Shown: positions 1 to 6,337 of the stretch, piece after piece
Position numbering within the stretch: the stretch's first letter is position 1
How the letters are laid out: each line of letters starts with the position of its first letter
Source of the DNA: an uncultured bacterium
GTDB taxonomy: Bacteria > Actinomycetota > Coriobacteriia > Coriobacteriales > Atopobiaceae
Assembly (NCBI GenBank): GCA_905215465.1
Contig: CAJMPT010000046.1
Coordinates: forward strand, 1 to 12,623
DNA: 12,623 bases
Reading direction: 5' to 3'
Position numbers and translations under genes: made by a program
The notes under the pieces: generated by a model
Seen by the model: the letters and a program-made list of their open reading frames with translations, nothing else
Databases searched by the model: none
What the model was told of the DNA's origin: nothing

Positions 1-175
1 CGAACGTCTTGGTGATCTCGGAAATCTCGGCGCGGAACTCATCCTCGACGCCGTCCTTACGGTTCAAGACCACAGGAATTGCGCCCTCGCGAGCGAGCTG
101 CAGCGCGATGCCCTTGCCAATGCCCTTGAAGCCGCCGGTGACGAAGACGACCTTGCCCTCAAGATGAAGATCCAT
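1..175 (-). CDS. SDR-family NAD(P)-dependent oxidoreductase, N-terminal fragment (gene continues beyond the left edge)
   Basis: The first 58 codons of a short-chain dehydrogenase/reductase; the rest lies left of the window. The ATG at 173-175 (minus strand) is preceded by AAGGAG with a 6-nt spacer. The visible protein begins with a beta strand and the Rossmann dinucleotide-binding motif TGGFKGIG (residues 13-20), and the second strand VVLNR ends near residue 39. An Asn-Arg pair after that strand, rather than an acidic residue, leans towards NADP(H), but this is a weak rule. The substrate cannot be read from this part. Lying 202 bp downstream of a sugar-acid dehydratase on the same strand, it may oxidise or reduce a sugar, sugar acid or keto intermediate of the same pathway; an L-fucose-dehydrogenase-like role is one guess. 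The catalytic Tyr-x3-Lys motif is outside the window. Confidence 0.85.
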   Translation of the reverse strand, partial: MDLHLEGKVVFVTGGFKGIGKGIALQLAREGAIPVVLNRKDGVEDEFRAEISEITKTF

Positions 176-246
176 GATGTGCTCCTTACTCGCTGCCCGA
201 CCATTGCGGGCAATTACGGACGTGGGCCCTCGGGGGAAGGCCCGGC

Positions 247-266
247 AAAACGCGGCCCCCGCCGCG
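247..266 (-). terminator. Possible weak intrinsic terminator between the dehydratase and SDR genes
   Basis: Read on the minus strand, CGCGGC-GGGG-GCCGCG forms a perfect 6-bp GC stem with a 4-nt loop and is followed directly by TTTT. It lies 111 bp past the dehydratase stop and about 70 bp before the SDR start. The U tract is short, so it may only attenuate readthrough into the SDR gene. I see no convincing promoter between it and the SDR start. Confidence 0.4.
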
Positions 267-377
267 GTAAAGCCAAGATGTGCGGGCGCCGGCGTATCGC
301 AGGCACCGACGCCCGTGAAGAGGCGCCGCGGCAAGGCATGGATGAGCCGGGCGCCAGGAAAAAACGAAAAGCGAGCG

Positions 378-1904
378 TTACATGTAGTTGCAGAGGTGCG
401 GCAGCGCCGTCTCGGTGTAGCCAAGCGCCTCCGCACAGGTGGGCTCGCCGTTGCAGACGCGGATGATCTGGTCTATGAGCTCATCTCGGAGCTCTTCCAT
501 CGACTGCGGGCCGTAGATGGTTGCCTGGGCATCGAAATCGATGTTGTCGGCCATGGTGCGGGCCGTGCGGCCGTTGGCGGTCAGGCGCAGCACCGGTGCG
601 ATGGCGTTGCCTGTGGGCGTGCCCAGGCCCGTCGAGAAGACCACGAGCTGACAGCCGCCGGCGATGATGCCGCCGACGCTGGAGGGATCGTTGCCCGGGG
701 TGTCCATGACAACAAGCCCCTGGTGAGAAGCAATGTGCGCGGCATAGGGGTAAACAGCGTTGATGGTCGAGTGGCCCGCCTTGTGGATACAGCCCAAAGA
801 CTTCTCCTCGAGCGTGGTGAGACCTCCCGCCATGTTGCCGGGGCTCGGGTTGCCCTCGCGCATCTGGGCGCCGAACATCTGCACGTACTTCTCGTAATCT
901 CGCACGATCTTGAGCACCTGCTCGCCCACCTCGGGCGTGGCGGCGCGGCGCGCCAGAATGTGCTCGCCTCCAAAAAGCTCGGGAGTCTCGCACAGAACCG
1001 TGGTGGCGCCCTGGGCAACCATCCAGTCGGAGACCTCGCCGATCAGCGGGTTTGATCCGAGACCGCTGGAGGTGTCGGAGCCACCGCAGTTCGTTCCGAA
1101 GATCAGCTCATCGACGCCGCACTCCTCGCGCTCGCAAAGGGAGGCCTCGCGCACGAGCTCGCGGGCGATGCGCGTACCCTCCTCGACCGCGCGGATAGAC
1201 CCGCCGACCTCCTGGATGATGAGGGTGCGCACCTCTTTGTTCGTGCGCTTGGCGATGGCGTCGACCACCAGGTCGTTCTGGCAGCCCTCGCAGCCCAGCG
1301 AAACGGCGAGAACAGAATAGATGTTGGGGTTCGCGGCAAGGCCCGCCAGGGTATCCACCGTCATCTGCTGGTCAATGTTGACCTGGCTGCAACCGTTCTG
1401 GTTGTGGAAGGTGACGCAACCCTCCACGGAGCGGGCGATCCGCTCGGTGGTGTCCGACGCGCAGATGCTCGTGGGCAGGATGAGAACGTGGTTGCGGATG
1501 CCCACCTGACCGTCCGAGCGGCGGTATCCCATAAAAGTACGGGTGCACTTAGTCGAAACGGCTTTCCGCTCGGACGCGGAAGCGACGTCCTCGACCGCAG
1601 CGCCCTCGAGATCGTCTGAGCTCTCGCAGTTCTGCGTGTGCACGTGCTGGCCGCGCTTGATGTCTCTGGTCGCCACGCCGATGAACTCGCCGTACTTGAC
1701 AACATTCTGACCCGCGGCGATATCGACGCGCGCGATTTTATGGAAGAGGGGAATATCCTCAGTCGCAACGAACGTGGCAAGGCCGCCCTCGCGCGCGGGG
1801 TAGCGGACCTCATCGCCGGCCTTAAGCGGATAGATTGCGATGACGACATTGTCCTTGTCGTCGATAAGGACCGCGTTTCGGCCTTCCTGCATGCCCTCAG
1901 ACAT
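378..1904 (-). CDS. UxaA-family dehydratase (altronate/galactarate dehydratase type)
   Basis: A 508-residue protein, the normal length for fused UxaA-type dehydratases that remove water from sugar acids such as D-altronate or galactarate to give 2-keto-3-deoxy acids. Residues about 10-92 form the small SAF-like N-terminal domain, with His54 and the HVHTQN stretch at 87-92. The main UxaA domain starts near FMGYRRSDGQVGIRNH (124-139). Family motifs follow: SLGCEGCQ (202-209), GTNCGGSDTSSG (270-281), then ETPELFGGEH, GHSTINAVYPYAAH, DTPGNDPSSVGG and a Gly/Thr-rich STGLGTPTGN loop. The conserved Cys and His residues fit a metal-dependent lyase. The start is supported by AAGGAG at 1910-1915, 5 nt from the ATG. 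It is divergent from an IclR regulator and upstream of an SDR gene, so probably part of an inducible sugar-acid pathway. The exact substrate is uncertain because the family includes several specificities. Confidence 0.9.
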   Translation of the reverse strand: MSEGMQEGRNAVLIDDKDNVVIAIYPLKAGDEVRYPAREGGLATFVATEDIPLFHKIARVDIAAGQNVVKYGEFIGVATRDIKRGQHVHTQNCESSDDLEGAAVEDVASASERKAVSTKCTRTFMGYRRSDGQVGIRNHVLILPTSICASDTTERIARSVEGCVTFHNQNGCSQVNIDQQMTVDTLAGLAANPNIYSVLAVSLGCEGCQNDLVVDAIAKRTNKEVRTLIIQEVGGSIRAVEEGTRIARELVREASLCEREECGVDELIFGTNCGGSDTSSGLGSNPLIGEVSDWMVAQGATTVLCETPELFGGEHILARRAATPEVGEQVLKIVRDYEKYVQMFGAQMREGNPSPGNMAGGLTTLEEKSLGCIHKAGHSTINAVYPYAAHIASHQGLVVMDTPGNDPSSVGGIIAGGCQLVVFSTGLGTPTGNAIAPVLRLTANGRTARTMADNIDFDAQATIYGPQSMEELRDELIDQIIRVCNGEPTCAEALGYTETALPHLCNYM

Positions 1905-1948
1905 CCGATCTCCTTAGTAGACGGCAGGCCCTGCCCCCGCCTCGCCTT

Positions 1949-1976
1949 AATGCCGTTCGTATATGCGAACGGCATT
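1949..1976. promoter_or_regulatory. Operator candidate 1 (dehydratase side), large inverted repeat
   Basis: Arms AATGCCGTTCG (1949-1959) and CGAACGGCATT (1966-1976) are perfect reverse complements around the 6-nt centre TATATG. The core GTTCGTATATGCGAAC (1955-1970) matches the second dyad at 2060-2075. It lies in the 5' region of the dehydratase gene, with its centre 58.5 bp from that start codon, and is probably bound by the divergent IclR-family protein. An RNA hairpin role is possible but less likely, given the matching second copy. Confidence 0.65.
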
Positions 1977-2021
1977 CGGTTTTCTTGTTGTTGAGGGTAG
2001 CACTTTTTGCTCTGCTAAGTA

Positions 2022-2050
2022 TTGGCTTGGCGAACGGCTTGTTTTTAACT
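2022..2050 (+). promoter_or_regulatory. Possible promoter for the iclR-type gene
   Basis: TTGGCT (2022-2027) and TTAACT (2045-2050) are separated by 17 bp and precede operator candidate 2. Both hexamers are only partial matches to the sigma-A consensus (4/6 and 3/6). No better pair was found for the plus strand in this gap, and no clear promoter was found for the minus-strand dehydratase gene. Confidence 0.25.
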
Positions 2051-2059
2051 GTAAACGGC

Positions 2060-2075
2060 GTTCGTATTCACGAAC
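2060..2075. promoter_or_regulatory. Operator candidate 2 (regulator side)
   Basis: GTTCGTATTCACGAAC has 6-bp arms GTTCGT/ACGAAC around ATTC and shares the GTTCG-N6-CGAAC pattern with the dyad at 1955-1970. Its centre is 57.5 bp from the regulator start codon, almost the mirror image of site 1 relative to the dehydratase start. A further half-site, CGAACGGC, lies at 2031-2038. This arrangement fits autorepression by the regulator. Confidence 0.6.
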
Positions 2076-2124
2076 AAAAAGAAGATTGAGCGTTAAGATA
2101 GCTAAAAATGACTAAGGAGCTTGA

Positions 2125-2886
2125 ATGGCAATTTCGGAAGAAACCGCGGGGCACCGCGCGACGCTCAGGGTATTGGCAATTCTCGACGCTCTTGCCGCCA
2201 ATCAGAAGGGCCTTACCATGGCCGAGATCTGCCGCGAGCTCGGCGCGCCGAAAAGCAGCTTGTTTCCCATCCTGCACACCATGGCAGACACGGAGTACAT
2301 CGCCTACGACGAAGACACCATGCGTTACTCGATCGGGCTGCGCACCTATCTGCTGAGCAAGGCTTTCGACCGCGGCGCAATGGGACTGCCGCTCATAGAG
2401 GGCGAGATGAGGCGCGTGGTCGACACCTGCAACGAAACCTGCCAGGCAGGCACGCTCGACCATGGACGCGTGCTCTATATCGTACGAGTCGACTCCCCGC
2501 AGCGCATTCGTCTTTCGTCTGAAATCGGCAAGACGCTGCCCGCCCACTGCACCGCCATCGGCAAGGCGATCCTGAGCCAACTGAGCGACGGCGAGGCAAT
2601 CAACTCGCTTGTTTTGCCACTCGAGCGACCCACCGAGCATGCCGTGAAAACGCCCGAGGAGCTACTCGCCCAGCTTGCCGAGACGCGGGCGACGGGTTTT
2701 GCGCACGACCGCCAGGAGGTGCTCGAAGGGGTCGAATGCCTCGCCGTGCCCATCCGCAGGAGCAACGGGCGTTGCTTTGGCATGAGCGTCTCGGTGCCCG
2801 CATACCGCCTCGACGCAGCCAAGAAAGACCTCATCAAACAGGCGCTCTCCGACGCCAAGGACCGTCTCGAAGCCGCTTCTATATAA
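2125..2886 (+). CDS. IclR-family transcriptional regulator
   Basis: A 253-residue protein of standard IclR length. Residues about 8-72 form the winged helix-turn-helix (TLRVLAILDALA, then TMAEICRELGAPKSSLFPILHTM as helices 2-3, wing near 59-70). Residues about 85-250 form the effector-binding domain, with the family signature GKTLPAHCTAIGKAIL (135-150) and the GVECLAVPI strand (202-210). IclR proteins bind small acids or aromatic metabolites and usually act as tetramers on palindromic operators. The ATG at 2125 follows AAGGAG at 2114-2119 with a 5-nt spacer. It is divergent from the UxaA-type dehydratase, with two matching dyads between them, so it most likely controls the dehydratase/SDR genes and itself in response to a sugar acid or its keto-deoxy product. 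It ends 17 bp from the stop of the convergent gene, with no terminator hairpin visible between them. Confidence 0.92.
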   Translation: MAISEETAGHRATLRVLAILDALAANQKGLTMAEICRELGAPKSSLFPILHTMADTEYIAYDEDTMRYSIGLRTYLLSKAFDRGAMGLPLIEGEMRRVVDTCNETCQAGTLDHGRVLYIVRVDSPQRIRLSSEIGKTLPAHCTAIGKAILSQLSDGEAINSLVLPLERPTEHAVKTPEELLAQLAETRATGFAHDRQEVLEGVECLAVPIRRSNGRCFGMSVSVPAYRLDAAKKDLIKQALSDAKDRLEAASI

Positions 2887-2903
2887 AGAGGCCGTCAAGC
2901 CGC

Positions 2904-3623
2904 TCAGCGTCTCCAGCAGGGAGTGCCCGTACGCAGGATGCGGCAGAAATCGCGGCAGAGACAACTGGAACAGCTCGCGTGGCTCGACGGCTGCGGCTCA
3001 CCAAAAAGGCCGACGACCGCCGTCACCGACTTCGTCGGCGTCATGAGCAGCGATTTCGACAGCGTGATGCCGAGCTTGCGCTGCGCGTCGAGCGTAGACA
3101 GCAGCACCGGCTGCGCGGAGAGCGGCATGTCCCCGTAGCCGGGGCTGAAGCGGAAGTTCGTGTAAAGCCCCCGCTCGTGCGCCGCCGCGACGATGCTTGC
3201 CTCGCAAGCATCGGCAGCCCGCTCGACCGCCGTGGTGCCCGCCGCGTCGAAGATCACCTGCGCGACGGGGTCAGTGAGCGAAAGCCTCCTGAGCTCTCGC
3301 TCAACACCCATACCCACCGTTACCGCCATGACGCCCACGGCAGCGGCGCCCGCAAGGTGCTTTTGAATCGACTCTCCCTCGAGCCGCAGAGAGGCGCCCG
3401 CGAGCTGGACCGAGGGCACGCCCTCGCCCGTCGGCTCTCGGCCGGCCACCTCGAAGACCTCCCACGCCCCCGCGGGCCGCGCGACGGTGAGGCAACGCGC
3501 CACGACCTCGTCGATGCGCGCGTCCAGCTCGTTTGTGAGCCTCTGGCCGGCGTAACCCATATAGCGAAGGACCTCCGCCCGATCGACGGAGGCCACCTCG
3601 TACTTCTCGACGGTGAGCGCCAC
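2904..3623 (-). CDS. Stand-alone methionine synthase (MetH) reactivation-domain protein
   Basis: A 239-residue protein starting at GTG (3621-3623), with GGGGAG 6 nt upstream. It resembles the C-terminal AdoMet-binding activation module of cobalamin-dependent methionine synthase, here as a separate protein: the RFSPGYGDMPL stretch (158-168) corresponds to the R-x-x-x-G-Y AdoMet-binding loop of MetH, followed by MTPTKSVTAVVG (194-205). In the cell it would reductively remethylate cob(II)alamin on a MetH that lacks this domain. The last 25 residues are Cys-rich (Cys218, 221, 223, 227, 236), with a C-x2-C-x-C-x3-C core absent from classical E. coli MetH; it could bind metal or a redox centre (inference). 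It sits 11 nt downstream of metF in the same operon, which fits a methionine role. No MetH, Hcy or cobalamin-binding domain is present in the window. Confidence 0.85.
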   Translation of the reverse strand: MALTVEKYEVASVDRAEVLRYMGYAGQRLTNELDARIDEVVARCLTVARPAGAWEVFEVAGREPTGEGVPSVQLAGASLRLEGESIQKHLAGAAAVGVMAVTVGMGVERELRRLSLTDPVAQVIFDAAGTTAVERAADACEASIVAAAHERGLYTNFRFSPGYGDMPLSAQPVLLSTLDAQRKLGITLSKSLLMTPTKSVTAVVGLFGEPQPSSHASCSSCLCRDFCRILRTGTPCWRR

Positions 3624-3634
3624 GCGCTTCTCCC

Positions 3635-4504
3635 CTACCGGGCCAGGTAGCCGCAGCCCGCAAGCGCCTCATAGGCGGCAGCGGCGATGGCCGGCTTGTT
3701 CATGCTGTAGATGTGCAGGCCGTCGACGCCGTTGGCCGCAAGGTCCTCGAGCTGCTCGCAGGCGTACTCGATGCCGGCTCGCGCCTGGTCGGTCGGGTCG
3801 TCGCCGGCGTGGACGAGCCTCTTGACCACCTTGGCGGGAATGGAGGCGCCGCAGGTGAAGGCCATGCGCTGGATCTGCTTCACGCTGGTGAAGGGCATGA
3901 TGCCCGCCACGACGGGCAGCTTCACGCGGTGGCGCAGGCACTGCTCGCGGAAGCGGTAGAAGTCCTCGTTGTCAAAGAAGAGCTGGGTGACCAGGTAGTC
4001 CGCGCCGGCCTCCTGCTTGAGGTAGAGGCTGTGGTAGCTCTCCTCCACGTCCGGGGACTCCACGTGGCCCTCCGGGTAGCACGCCGCGCCGATGCACAGG
4101 TCGGGGGTCTGCTCGCGCAGGTAGGCAATGAGGTCGGACGCGTGCGAGAAGTCCTTGGCCTCTCGTCCGGGGCGGCGGTCTCCGCGCAGGGCGAGCACGT
4201 TCTGGACGCCCGACTCGCGCAGCTGGGCCACATAGGCGTCAACGTCGGCCTCGGTGGAGCCCAGGCAGGTGAGGTGGGCCAGGGCCGTCACGCCGAGGTC
4301 GCGCTCGAGGGAGGCGGCGATGGACACCGTGTTCTCGGAGTTGCCGGAGCCGCCGGCGGAGTAGGTGACGGAGATCCAGTCGGGCTTGTCCTGGGCAAGG
4401 GCACTCGCCACCTCGTAGGCCTTCTCGAGGGGGAGGTCTCCCTTGGGCGGGAAGATCTCAAAGGAGAAGGTCTGCTTGGACGCGAGCTTGTCGGTGATCT
4501 TCAT
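3635..4504 (-). CDS. metF: Methylenetetrahydrofolate reductase (MetF)
   Basis: A 289-residue FAD-dependent TIM-barrel enzyme that reduces 5,10-methylene-THF to 5-methyl-THF, the methyl donor for homocysteine methylation, in the cytoplasm. Motifs in order: FEIFPPK (15-21, Glu16 matching the catalytic Glu), VLALRGD (103-109, Asp109 in the FAD/folate site), ACYPEGH (141-147), TQLFFDN (173-179), GIMPFTS (201-207) and the closing GVDGLHIYSMN (259-269). Length is normal for bacterial MetF. The start is ATG at 4502-4504; the ribosome site is modest (AAAGG about 9 nt upstream). It lies 50 bp downstream of a HAD phosphatase gene and 11 nt upstream of the MetH reactivation gene. The last two genes clearly form a methionine unit. 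No SAM riboswitch or T-box is apparent in the 50-bp gap. Confidence 0.95.
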   Translation of the reverse strand: MKITDKLASKQTFSFEIFPPKGDLPLEKAYEVASALAQDKPDWISVTYSAGGSGNSENTVSIAASLERDLGVTALAHLTCLGSTEADVDAYVAQLRESGVQNVLALRGDRRPGREAKDFSHASDLIAYLREQTPDLCIGAACYPEGHVESPDVEESYHSLYLKQEAGADYLVTQLFFDNEDFYRFREQCLRHRVKLPVVAGIMPFTSVKQIQRMAFTCGASIPAKVVKRLVHAGDDPTDQARAGIEYACEQLEDLAANGVDGLHIYSMNKPAIAAAAYEALAGCGYLAR

Positions 4505-4535
4505 TCTTCTGGGCCTTTCTGGTCATACGGTGCTG

Positions 4536-4551
4536 GCATGGTATCCCATGC
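4536..4551 (-). other. Small stem-loop between the HAD gene and metF
   Basis: GCATGG and CCATGC (perfect 6-bp arms) flank a 4-nt loop just after the HAD stop codon (4555-4557). There is no T run after it on the minus strand, so it is more likely an mRNA processing or stability hairpin, or chance, than a terminator. Confidence 0.3.
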
Positions 4552-4554
4552 GGG

Positions 4555-5397
4555 TTACGGGCGCATGAACGAGGGCATGCGGCCCTCGCTCGTGGCCTGG
4601 GCGACGTCCAGGAGCGCGTGGGCGACGGAGTCCTCGTTCGCGGGGCCCACGTGCCAGCGCGCCGCCTCCCTGACGGCGGGAACGGCGTTGGCAACCGCCA
4701 CGGAATTGGGGTAGTGCGAGAGGAGGCCGAGGTCGTTCTCCGCGTCTCCAAAGCAGCAGACCTCGTCCGGGGAGAGGCCCAGCCGCTCCATGAGGAAGTC
4801 TCCGCCGTGCTCCTTGCCAAACCCCTTGGGCGTGAGGTCCAAGTGGCCCACCCCGGGCATGGGGCAGGTGAAGTCAATCTTGTCGAACCTGACCTGGAGC
4901 ATGTCCTTGATCTGGAGCGCGCGGGAGAACTCCGAGCAGGTCACGCGCACGTTTGCCTTGAAGCAGGGCTCGGCGGGAACCTTAGGCAGCGTCTGCTCCA
5001 CGTGCCAAAAGCTGTCCGGGTGGGCAAGCACGAAGTCAAGGGGCGCGCCCACGGCCATCTTCTGGCCGCCGTACTCCACCACCAGGTAGGCATCAGGCAC
5101 GTCGGCCAGCGCCTCGCGGACGCCCTCGAGCTCCTCGCGCGCGATGGGCGTGGAGTCCACCAGCCCGCCGTCAAGGTAGACCAGCTGCCCGTTGCTCGTC
5201 ACCGCCGTGGAGTAGGCGCGGGCATCCCCCGCGAACATGACGTCGAGGTCGCGGTAGATGCGGCCGGTGGCCGGGGCAAAGTGGACTCCGGCATCCTGGA
5301 GCGCGTGGATTGCCTCAAGGGCAAAGGACGTGGCTATGTGCTGGTCTCCCTGCCAGAGCAGGGTGGAGTCAAGGTCGGAGAGCACGAGCTTGATCAT
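4555..5397 (-). CDS. Cof-type HAD-IIB phosphatase
   Basis: A 280-residue HAD-superfamily hydrolase of the Cof/subclass IIB type, probably dephosphorylating a sugar phosphate or similar small cytosolic phosphate ester. Motif I is DLDSTL with nucleophile Asp8 and acid/base Asp10, and motif II is ATGR with Thr44. The motif III Lys is probably Lys191 in LTPKG, and motif IV is GDAEND with Asp218 and Asp222. The cap domain lies between about residues 80 and 190. Motif I has Ser where many Cof proteins have Gly (DxDGT), a common small change. The start is set at 5395-5397 because MIKLVLSDLDST is a typical N terminus and GGGAGGA lies just upstream; the reading frame stays open further upstream but has no ribosome site or homology. 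It sits between a prepilin peptidase gene and metF, and that order does not reveal its substrate. Confidence 0.85.
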   Translation of the reverse strand: MIKLVLSDLDSTLLWQGDQHIATSFALEAIHALQDAGVHFAPATGRIYRDLDVMFAGDARAYSTAVTSNGQLVYLDGGLVDSTPIAREELEGVREALADVPDAYLVVEYGGQKMAVGAPLDFVLAHPDSFWHVEQTLPKVPAEPCFKANVRVTCSEFSRALQIKDMLQVRFDKIDFTCPMPGVGHLDLTPKGFGKEHGGDFLMERLGLSPDEVCCFGDAENDLGLLSHYPNSVAVANAVPAVREAARWHVGPANEDSVAHALLDVAQATSEGRMPSFMRP

Positions 5398-5415
5398 GGG
5401 TCCTCCCAGGGTTGG

Positions 5416-5434
5416 GCGACCGCCGCTCGGTCGC
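5416..5434 (-). other. Stem-loop in the leader between the prepilin peptidase and HAD genes
   Basis: GCGACCG (5416-5422) and CGGTCGC (5428-5434) pair perfectly around a 5-nt loop, in the 64-bp gap upstream of the HAD ribosome site. No T run follows on the minus strand. It could reduce readthrough or mark an RNA processing site; a true intrinsic terminator is unlikely. Confidence 0.35.
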
Positions 5435-5461
5435 ACACCCGAGTCTAGCGGACGTGGGGCG

Positions 5462-5935
5462 CTACGGCCCCAGGACAAAGACCAACAGGCAGGCGGCTAT
5501 GGAGGGGCCAAGCGGGATGCCGCCCGCAGCCGCGGCATCCGGGCGAAAGGCCCTCCCGGCCAGCCACGCCACCCCGTGGGCGCAGAGCCCCACCGCGCAG
5601 GAGGCCTCCACCAGCGCAAGCCCCCAGACGGGCCCGGTCCAAAGCGCCGAGGCCGCCAGGAGCTTGACGTCTCCCCCGCCGACCCCCGCGCCTCGTCCCA
5701 GGACAACGCCCAGCCTCGCGGCGGCAAGCATCAGAAGAAGCACGGCAAACGCCCCGGCGACGCCCTCGGCGAGCCGCTCCGCGACCTTCTCGCCTGACCC
5801 GCAGACCAGAAGCCACGAGAGCGCGACGGACGCGACGCAGCCGTTTGGGATGATGCGCCACGCAAGGTCGCTCAGGGCCGCGACGGCAAGCGCCGCACCC
5901 AGAAGGGCCGCCGCCCCACACCTAATCAGCTCCAC
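5462..5935 (-). CDS. Short A24-type prepilin peptidase (TadV/CpaA-like)
   Basis: A 157-residue hydrophobic membrane protein. It keeps both catalytic aspartates of A24 aspartic proteases: Asp23 in SDLAWRIIPN, the first conserved loop, and Asp89 in the GGGDVK motif (86-91). About five to six membrane segments are visible. It lacks the N-terminal methylase domain of PilD-type enzymes, so it resembles the short CpaA/TadV or archaellin-type peptidases that cleave type IV or Tad prepilin leaders at the cytoplasmic face. I chose GTG at 5933-5935 because GGGAGGGAGG (5941-5950) stands 5 nt upstream and the protein then begins with the first membrane helix; the upstream extension of this frame is Arg/Pro-rich and unlike the family. 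No pilin or secretion ATPase gene is in the window. It heads the row leading to the HAD, metF and MetH-reactivation genes, though the functional tie is unclear. Confidence 0.8.
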   Translation of the reverse strand: MELIRCGAAALLGAALAVAALSDLAWRIIPNGCVASVALSWLLVCGSGEKVAERLAEGVAGAFAVLLLMLAAARLGVVLGRGAGVGGGDVKLLAASALWTGPVWGLALVEASCAVGLCAHGVAWLAGRAFRPDAAAAGGIPLGPSIAACLLVFVLGP

Positions 5936-6060
5936 GAGAGCCTCCCTCCCAACGTGACAAGGACCCCTTGCCGCCCCGCCGCCGCGGCGAGGTGGAAGAA
6001 GGCTACCCGAAGGCAAAAAACGGTGCCGAGGGGGCCAGACGCGCAAAACCGCTGGATTCG

Positions 6061-6084
6061 CCTGCCCCTGCAAGCGGGGACAGG
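6061..6084. repeat. Hairpin overlapping the REP-like element
   Basis: CCTG-CCCC (6061-6068) pairs with GGGG-(A)-CAGG (6076-6084) with a 7-nt loop and one bulged A. It shares 6082-6084 with the hairpin at 6082-6104, so the two folds exclude each other in a single strand. Confidence 0.4.
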
Positions 6085-6104
6085 ACGCTTACGACATAAG
6101 TCCT
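6078..6104. repeat. REP-like palindromic element
   Basis: The tetranucleotide GGAC (6078-6081) is followed directly by a bulged stem: AGGA-(CG)-CTTA (6082-6091), loop CGACA (6092-6096), then TAAG-TCCT (6097-6104). A short GC-leading tetranucleotide plus a small bulged hairpin is the known layout of REP sequences mobilised by REP-associated tyrosine transposases. The partner inverted copy expected in a full pair is missing or degraded after 6104. No transposase gene is in the window, so this is a structural guess from one copy. Confidence 0.35.
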
Positions 6105-6243
6105 TGCACGGATGGCGCCAAGGCCGCAGAGCGCCCAGGCATTCACGAGAGGAGGCCGTGCCAGGGGCCGCAAGAAACCCGTCAGCGTTGCGCAAGCGCA
6201 AGGTCATGCCGCAGACGGCAGGCATTCCTCGGCGAGCGGAGGC

Positions 6244-6260
6244 GCGGACCGCAAGTCCGC
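6244..6260. repeat. GC-rich dyad
   Basis: GCGGAC (6244-6249) and GTCCGC (6255-6260) are perfect inverted arms around CGCAA. There is no T run on either side, so a terminator role is unlikely. Function unknown; it could be a protein-binding site or chance. Confidence 0.3.
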
Positions 6261-6310
6261 TTGCCAAGTATGCCGAAGGTGACTTGTTTAATATGTGTGA
6301 CCTCGAGTTG

Positions 6311-6326
6311 TAGAACAGAAGTTCTA
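6311..6326. promoter_or_regulatory. TAGAAC-N4-GTTCTA dyad at the CDF promoter (LexA-box-like)
   Basis: Perfect 6-bp arms around AGAA, with core GAAC-N4-GTTC. The core and its 4-bp spacing match the known Gram-positive LexA box pattern (CGAAC-N4-GTTCG), but the outer C/G is A/T here. It sits 11 bp upstream of the -10-like TATACT, over the -35 region, where a repressor would block initiation. Which regulator binds is unknown. Confidence 0.4.
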
Positions 6327-6337
6327 TGTTGCGCGAC

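Noticed and set aside
3713..4714. 333-codon plus-strand open frame opposite metF
   Set aside because: Antisense to a protein with all MetF motifs; composition is Val/Gly/Leu-rich and unlike any family I recognise.
5398..5478. Upstream extension of the HAD reading frame
   Set aside because: The frame stays open, but the added residues are Arg/Pro/Gly-rich and lack homology, while GGGAGGA sits correctly before the ATG at 5397 and the protein then starts with motif I.
5936..6073. Upstream extension of the prepilin peptidase reading frame
   Set aside because: The extra residues are Arg/Pro-rich and precede the first membrane helix. The GTG at 5935 has a perfect purine-rich ribosome site 5 nt away.
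5926..6313. Open frames on both strands in the 449-bp spacer
   Set aside because: Arg/Ala/Pro-rich products without domains; the ribosome sites are poor and the region is full of hairpins and promoter-like elements.
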